From positions 3,162,001 through 3,226,000 of the forward strand of contig OY987247.1 in the NCBI GenBank assembly GCA_963920765.1: 64,000 bases of DNA. Direction: 5' to 3'. The notes under the pieces were generated by a model, which was given only the letters and a program-made list of their open reading frames with translations, had not been told where the DNA came from and did not search any database. Position 1 is the first letter of the stretch. Each line of letters opens with the position of its first letter. Made by a program: the position numbers and the translations under genes. The DNA is from Ulota crispa. Lineage: Eukaryota; Streptophyta; Bryopsida; Orthotrichales; Orthotrichaceae. This document shows, one piece after another, positions 59,692 to 64,000 of this stretch.

Positions 59692-61749
59692 TCACGACGA
59701 CCAGATGACGTGCGACGGCTCCGCAGACCGTAATCTTAACAACACGCGGTCGCCGACCTGCAGCCCCTTGACAGACGCCACCCGCCCGCCGCCGTCGCCA
59801 CCCCAGCTCTGGCTATGGCTGTGGCTATGGCGCAGTCCCACGGGGTCCGAGTGATGATGATGCAGCAACACGCCATGGCGACGCCCCTCGCACTGCGCCT
59901 CCACCAGCACCAGCGGCTTCTTGTGCGTGCCCGCATTCTCCACGCGGATCGTCCGGCACTGACCACCCACGGAGTCCACCGCCAGCACCGCTTGCCCGGG
60001 CTCCAGAAACGACAGCTTCATCGCCATCCGGCCCTCCATGGCGATGTACGAGTTCGGAGTAGCGGTGCTGATCGTGGCGCTTCGGTGCTGCTGCTGCTGA
60101 TGATCCGCGTGCATGAGGAACAGCGCCGACAGAGACGACCCCACGAGCAGGCCTTCCCCAGGACGCAGCGGCGACTGCAGCGTCAGCGTCACCGAGTCGC
60201 CCAAGCCCTCAACCACCGTGACTCGCGATATCGTGCCCTCGCGTAAAGGCTCAAGCTCGGCGTTGGCTCTGTCAGGAATTGAAGAGGTGGAATGGCCGTG
60301 AGGTGGCGATGGCCGTCGTTGGGACGCATTGCCAATGCTGAAAAGGTCATCGCTTTCATAGCCAGAGGAGAAACCGTTTAGGTCAGTGTCGAGCTCGGTG
60401 TGGCGCGTGGATCCGTGGAAGATGCTGAAGAGGTCATCATCCATGTTGTTGTCGGTAGCATTGGAGCTCGAGGTCAAAGAATCTCGCAACGAGGGCGTGC
60501 TGGCGGAGCTTGCAAGGTCTTGCGTTGACGTCGTCGTCGTCGTCGTCGACTGGCTGACGGAGCTGGACCGCTCGTGTGCAGTCGCCAGGATTGCAGAGCT
60601 TGGAAGACGTCGGAATGCCTCGATCTTGGACTGCAACTCCGCTGCGGCGCGCTTCGATGGAGGTGGTGCGATGAGCGAGGGTTTTAGGGTTACCCGCTTG
60701 GGTTTAGTCGCGCGCAACGAGATTTCGAATTCGTCGATCTGGTCGCCGTAGCTGAGAAGAGGCGGAGGGATCACCGACGTCGGAGAACGTGGCTCGGGGT
60801 AATTCGCGTTGCGCGGGATTGTCGTCACGTCCAAGCTCGGGCGAATCACGTCCACGCCGCCGCTCTGTCGCATCCGGGTGACATTGCATGCGAAGTTGTG
60901 ACAGTAAAACCCACGATGAGGGTTCTTCAAGCTCTTGTCTAGTACCACGTGGCACGCGCCCAGCTTCATGGCCTCCTTGGCAATCGCGAGCTCGCTCCGT
61001 TGCGCGGCTTTCACCATCACCACGAGCGTCACGCCGACCTCTCGGCACCGGCGATCTAGTCCCGGGTAACTCTGCCATGACTCCATCTTCTGCTGGATCT
61101 CCTCTTCGATGAGCTTCTGGTTCGCACTCACCCACTTGTGATCCCCGATCTTCATCCTGTACCCCAACGCCCCGCGCACGGAGTCCATCACCGACACGAT
61201 CGTGAGAATGTCGCCCCGCTTCAGCACGTGCTCCATCGCCCACACGATCCCCGTGTGCGACACCTCCTTCACGTTCGCATCGAACGCCACCATCACCACG
61301 TTCTGCCCCTCTGTCCGCGTCTCATTGCTCTCCGCGCCAGAACTCAGGGATAATGTGCACATGTCGAGGCTCTCCGCGCTGTCGGTTGAAGCGCGGGGAC
61401 TGTCTTGGTCTGAGGAGCCATGCGAGCTTGGGCCTACTCCTGGGAGCGGCGGTGGCTTCAGGAGACCGAGAAAGTTGCGAAGCGGAGACACCATGCCGCT
61501 ACGCAGCGCGTCCATGGGACTTTGAATGACGCGCGTGGTTCCCCTTACAATGTCTTCATCACTCTCCACCCCCCTTCCCGGTGCAACTGCAATGGTGGCT
61601 ATCCCCTTGCTCGGAGCTCCATCTCGGCAATCAGGTTCTCTCGACATGTCGCCGTTGATCTGCTTCTCCGATGTGCCGTTTTCCACCGTTTCGACAAGAG
61701 CTCCCTTCCAATCTACCTGTGACGAAAACCCAAAAACGAATTCGAACAC
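59692..61749 (-). CDS. USP-like domain fused to the C-terminal part of a 3-dehydroquinate synthase II-like domain
   Basis: An uninterrupted 685-codon frame, strikingly GC-rich against its AT-rich surroundings. Residues about 149-303 look like the universal-stress-protein-like fold found N-terminally in some plant receptor-like kinases (VVMVAFDANVKEVSHTGIVW, LGACHVVLDKSLK). Residues 304-495 are Ser/Thr/Pro-rich and probably disordered, with two DDLFSI motifs (438-443, 468-473). Residues about 500-685 resemble the C-terminal half of archaeal-type DHQ synthase II: GTISRV, then LRPGEGLLVGSSLSALFLMH, then KPLVLVEAQ. The catalytic N-terminal half is absent, so enzymatic activity is unlikely, and the function is unknown. 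There is no kinase domain. The first residues may be intronic: GTTTTCGTCACAG before codon 22 looks like an acceptor, so Met35 (61647) is a plausible start with an untranslated first exon upstream. Confidence 0.75.
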   Translation of the reverse strand: MFEFVFGFSSQVDWKGALVETVENGTSEKQINGDMSREPDCRDGAPSKGIATIAVAPGRGVESDEDIVRGTTRVIQSPMDALRSGMVSPLRNFLGLLKPPPLPGVGPSSHGSSDQDSPRASTDSAESLDMCTLSLSSGAESNETRTEGQNVVMVAFDANVKEVSHTGIVWAMEHVLKRGDILTIVSVMDSVRGALGYRMKIGDHKWVSANQKLIEEEIQQKMESWQSYPGLDRRCREVGVTLVVMVKAAQRSELAIAKEAMKLGACHVVLDKSLKNPHRGFYCHNFACNVTRMRQSGGVDVIRPSLDVTTIPRNANYPEPRSPTSVIPPPLLSYGDQIDEFEISLRATKPKRVTLKPSLIAPPPSKRAAAELQSKIEAFRRLPSSAILATAHERSSSVSQSTTTTTTSTQDLASSASTPSLRDSLTSSSNATDNNMDDDLFSIFHGSTRHTELDTDLNGFSSGYESDDLFSIGNASQRRPSPPHGHSTSSIPDRANAELEPLREGTISRVTVVEGLGDSVTLTLQSPLRPGEGLLVGSSLSALFLMHADHQQQQHRSATISTATPNSYIAMEGRMAMKLSFLEPGQAVLAVDSVGGQCRTIRVENAGTHKKPLVLVEAQCEGRRHGVLLHHHHSDPVGLRHSHSHSQSWGGDGGGRVASVKGLQVGDRVLLRLRSAEPSHVIWSS

Positions 61750-62560
61750 TCCATTTCCAATGCGCGATCAAAACTGCTCAGCATCGTTTTCAACCGGCGA
61801 ACACGTACGACTCTCTGGAGAGCTGACCGTCTAAGCCACCCCCGCCATGTCTAAACAAAACTGCCACGTACATGGCTGAAGAACGCAAAATACCAAATAC
61901 TCACGGCACCGCCACCAAAGATCCCAAGCTGACTCAAATTCCAAAAAAAGGAAAGAAGATCGACATCAAGGTTCTGCGAGAGGAAAAGAAACTGAAACGA
62001 ACTAGTGATCGAGTTTCAAAATGACGGAATCTGCAATCCACCATTGCTAACAACCTCTGACTAAAGCCATTCCCCTCCGACCTGGACACCCTAAGTTGAC
62101 CTCTCACAGTCTCACACGGAAGCGGGAATTCCAATGCGAAATTCGCTGAACCTAAACCCCGTATCAGAACTCAAAAATCTTCCATCAAGGAAACGACAAC
62201 GACTCTTTAGAATTGAAAAGCTCATATGTGTCGACACGGCGATGGCCAAATGCTGTACGCTGTTACCCCCATCTAGTCCCTACCACCCCGCTCGGAATGC
62301 CATGTGCGAGAAGCTACTACGGTACTACCACGTCGTCCAAATGGTTGTGCTTCTAAAGCCGGGATTCCATGACCACAACAATCGGAAACCAACACAAAAA
62401 GCACCTCGCATTAACTGCAAACGATTCCCAACGCTCTCTTTCTGGCTGACCTTCTAGAGAATCATCTGCAAGCTGGCTGAGGAAATGATTCGCCCGCTTC
62501 GCTTCTGCCCTGATTCTCCTCGGCGTCAATTCAAAACTCTCCGAGTCAGGAATCCTGCAA
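61750..62560 (-). promoter_or_regulatory. 5' flank of the fusion gene, possible untranslated exon and intron
   Basis: Moderately GC-rich with no recognised coding exon. If the acceptor near codon 22 of the fusion gene is real, the first exon of its transcript should lie here or in the GC-rich block that follows. Confidence 0.35.
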
Positions 62561-62820
62561 TCTCATGAAAATGGATTCCTAAAGTTCTGCGCTTGGGTTT
62601 GACCCTTTTCTTCGGTGAGAGTGACGATCGAGTTCGCCGACTGGGGTTGTGTAGAATTAATGGCGGGGGGCAAAGATGCTGACGGAGGACGTGCACGACT
62701 TCGCAAGCGGGCGGTGGCCTCTCGTGAAGATGAGCCGACAGTTGGGCCGTTGGGGTCTCGGAGAGACAAGCTCGAAGGCTCCCCATTTGTGATTTTCATA
62801 TTTAGCTCATGTTGCTAAAA
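62561..62820. other. GC-rich block, possible transcript start region
   Basis: Open frames of 67-86 residues exist on both strands here, which is expected in GC-rich DNA. None has recognisable similarity. A bidirectional promoter or a first exon of the fusion gene are possibilities. Confidence 0.3.
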
Positions 62821-63239
62821 GCGCTTTTTTCCATGTGCTAAATATTCAAACTGATGTTTCCATTTTTGGTAGCAAACGAGCAATGATAATATGACATTTA
62901 GTTTTGCTAAATATAGCCGAAATTTTGTGCTTTGAATAGCCCCACGAGCCCTGGTTGTTGCTCCACTAGCTTGGATAGGACGCGCGTTTGAATAGTGTTT
63001 TGGGTTTGAGGGGTTTTGACAGAAATAGAGACAACTTTCTTGATTGATTTAGTATCTTATCATCTCATGCTTTTTTGTTTGCTTGTTTGCTTCGTTGCCC
63101 AGGTGTTTCGTAACCGATCACAACTACTTTTGTGTCTATTTCTGTAATAGCTTGCCCTCCTCTAGATTACTGCAGTGCATTCTACATCTGTAATTATATG
63201 TTCTTTGTGTGTAATATGATATTTTTGTTTTAAGGGTAT
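62821..63239. other. AT-rich flank, nothing recognised
   Basis: No gene, RNA or repeat with defined ends was seen. Confidence 0.35.
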
Positions 63240-63359
63240 GTTCACACTTGGTGTTAAGAGTGGTAGTAGTGAAGAAAAATTAGATACATTTGGACATGTC
63301 TTTAGATTGCATTCATGTTGCTAATACCCCTTCTAAAATCAAGTGTGAATATACCTTTT
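63240..63359. mobile_element. MITE with TTCACACTTGGTGTTA ends, second copy
   Basis: TTCACACTTGGTGTTAAGAG and CTTCTAAAATCAAGTGTGAA are imperfect inverted ends. It is colinear with 35905-36013. Confidence 0.65.
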
Positions 63360-63762
63360 ATAGGGGTAGTCACACCTTCTTCACCCCATTCTCAATTTTC
63401 AAAGTATGGAAACCTGGCTCTCTCTACTTGCTTTGTGAGGGTTTCATTCTCTGAAGATTAAGAAGTTTTTCTCTTCACTTCCAAAGAAGAAGAATGGGTG
63501 TGAAGAAGTTTTTGCATGTGAAGTTTTTATTAGTGCGTGTCTTTTTTTGTCTTACTCTTTTTGCTTTCACTCTCCTTGTAGTTGGAAACCTCAATTAAGT
63601 GTGTCCAGCTCCACCACCCACAAACAAGAAGTTACATTTTCTTCATGGAGATGTGCTTCTATTGGCTTCTATTTTGACTCTACAAATTCTCATTCTTCAT
63701 AGAAGTTTCATTCTCTATGAAGGTCTAAAAACCTTTATTATGTGTGTTTCTACTTCCATGCA

Positions 63763-64000
63763 TTAACCCCTAAAAGCCCATTGTCCCTACTAATAAGTAC
63801 AAAATGGACTTTGGATAGGCTTTGTTCTATTGCAATTTTTATTCGATTTGCTTGAAGTTTTTTTTTGAGATAGAGTTTTGCAAGGGCTACAGAAGTATAC
63901 AAATTTTATTAAGATCAAATTCACATTTCAAAAGCTATTGGTGTTTTATGTGCTTTTCTATTCAAGGGGGCAAGTCAAACATGCCAAATTTTGTTGAATT
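63763..64000. mobile_element. Left part of a TTAA-type element running off the window
   Basis: TTAA-CCCCTAAAAGCCCATTGTCC followed by ACAAAATGGACTTTGG matches the left end of 39096-39824 (CCCCTAAAAGCCCACTTGTC...ACAAAATGGATTTTGG). The right end is outside the window. Confidence 0.7.

Noticed and set aside
60704..61243. 179-residue minus-strand frame and several plus-strand frames over the fusion gene
   Set aside because: GC-rich DNA lengthens all frames. Only the 685-codon frame shows domain similarity.
1..64000. tRNA, rRNA or snRNA genes
   Set aside because: No cloverleaf with A- and B-box words or conserved rRNA segments was noticed by eye. A covariance-model search was not possible, so absence is not proven.

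Overview
The window is nuclear DNA from a plant-like eukaryote. Six intron-bearing or GC-rich eukaryotic genes can be read exon by exon. They encode a DUSP12/YVH1 phosphatase, proteasome beta-2, an RPAP3-type co-chaperone, an ER protein disulfide isomerase ending in KDEL, a mitochondrial NDUFAF7/MidA methyltransferase and a universal-stress-protein-like fusion protein. Telo-box motifs (AAACCCTA) near gene starts, CACTA-type miniature transposons beginning CACTACAAGAAAA and Stowaway-like elements with CTCCCTCTGTCCCA ends all point to a land plant. Gene spacing of about one per 10 kb and heavy miniature-transposon content suggest a moderate genome, possibly an early-diverging lineage. The exact taxon cannot be fixed from sequence alone.

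Layout. 1-2.7 kb: AT-rich flank with a 22-bp tandem repeat. 2.7-6.2 kb (minus): DUSP12-like phosphatase, six exons. 6.2-21 kb: gene-poor region packed with miniature and foldback elements. 21.0-23.4 kb (plus): proteasome beta-2, four exons. 25.1-30.8 kb (minus): RPAP3-like co-chaperone, twelve exons, convergent with the proteasome gene. 31.2-40 kb: repeat-rich, with three phased exons of an unrecognised gene near 35 kb. 40.3-44.9 kb (plus): protein disulfide isomerase, twelve exons. 45.3-46.5 kb: a palindrome of about 1.2 kb. 50.4-56.2 kb (plus): NDUFAF7/MidA methyltransferase, fourteen exons. 56.4-59.7 kb: more miniature elements. 59.7-61.7 kb (minus): GC-rich USP-like/DHQ-synthase-II-like fusion. 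The rest is flank.

The genes are housekeeping genes of separate pathways (ribosome maturation, proteolysis, R2TP chaperoning, ER oxidative folding, complex I assembly) and form no operon or cluster. Two things stand out. The first is a large population of non-autonomous elements with TTAA target duplications and CCC...GGG ends (piggyBac- or Sola-like), one of which has a natural empty site elsewhere in the window. The second is the fusion protein at 59.7-61.7 kb, which joins a USP-like fold to only the C-terminal part of an archaeal-type 3-dehydroquinate synthase II. Three GC-AG introns are also supported by reading phase.

All splice sites were inferred by eye from GT/GC-AG signals, reading phase and family similarity. 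No alignment or expression data were available.
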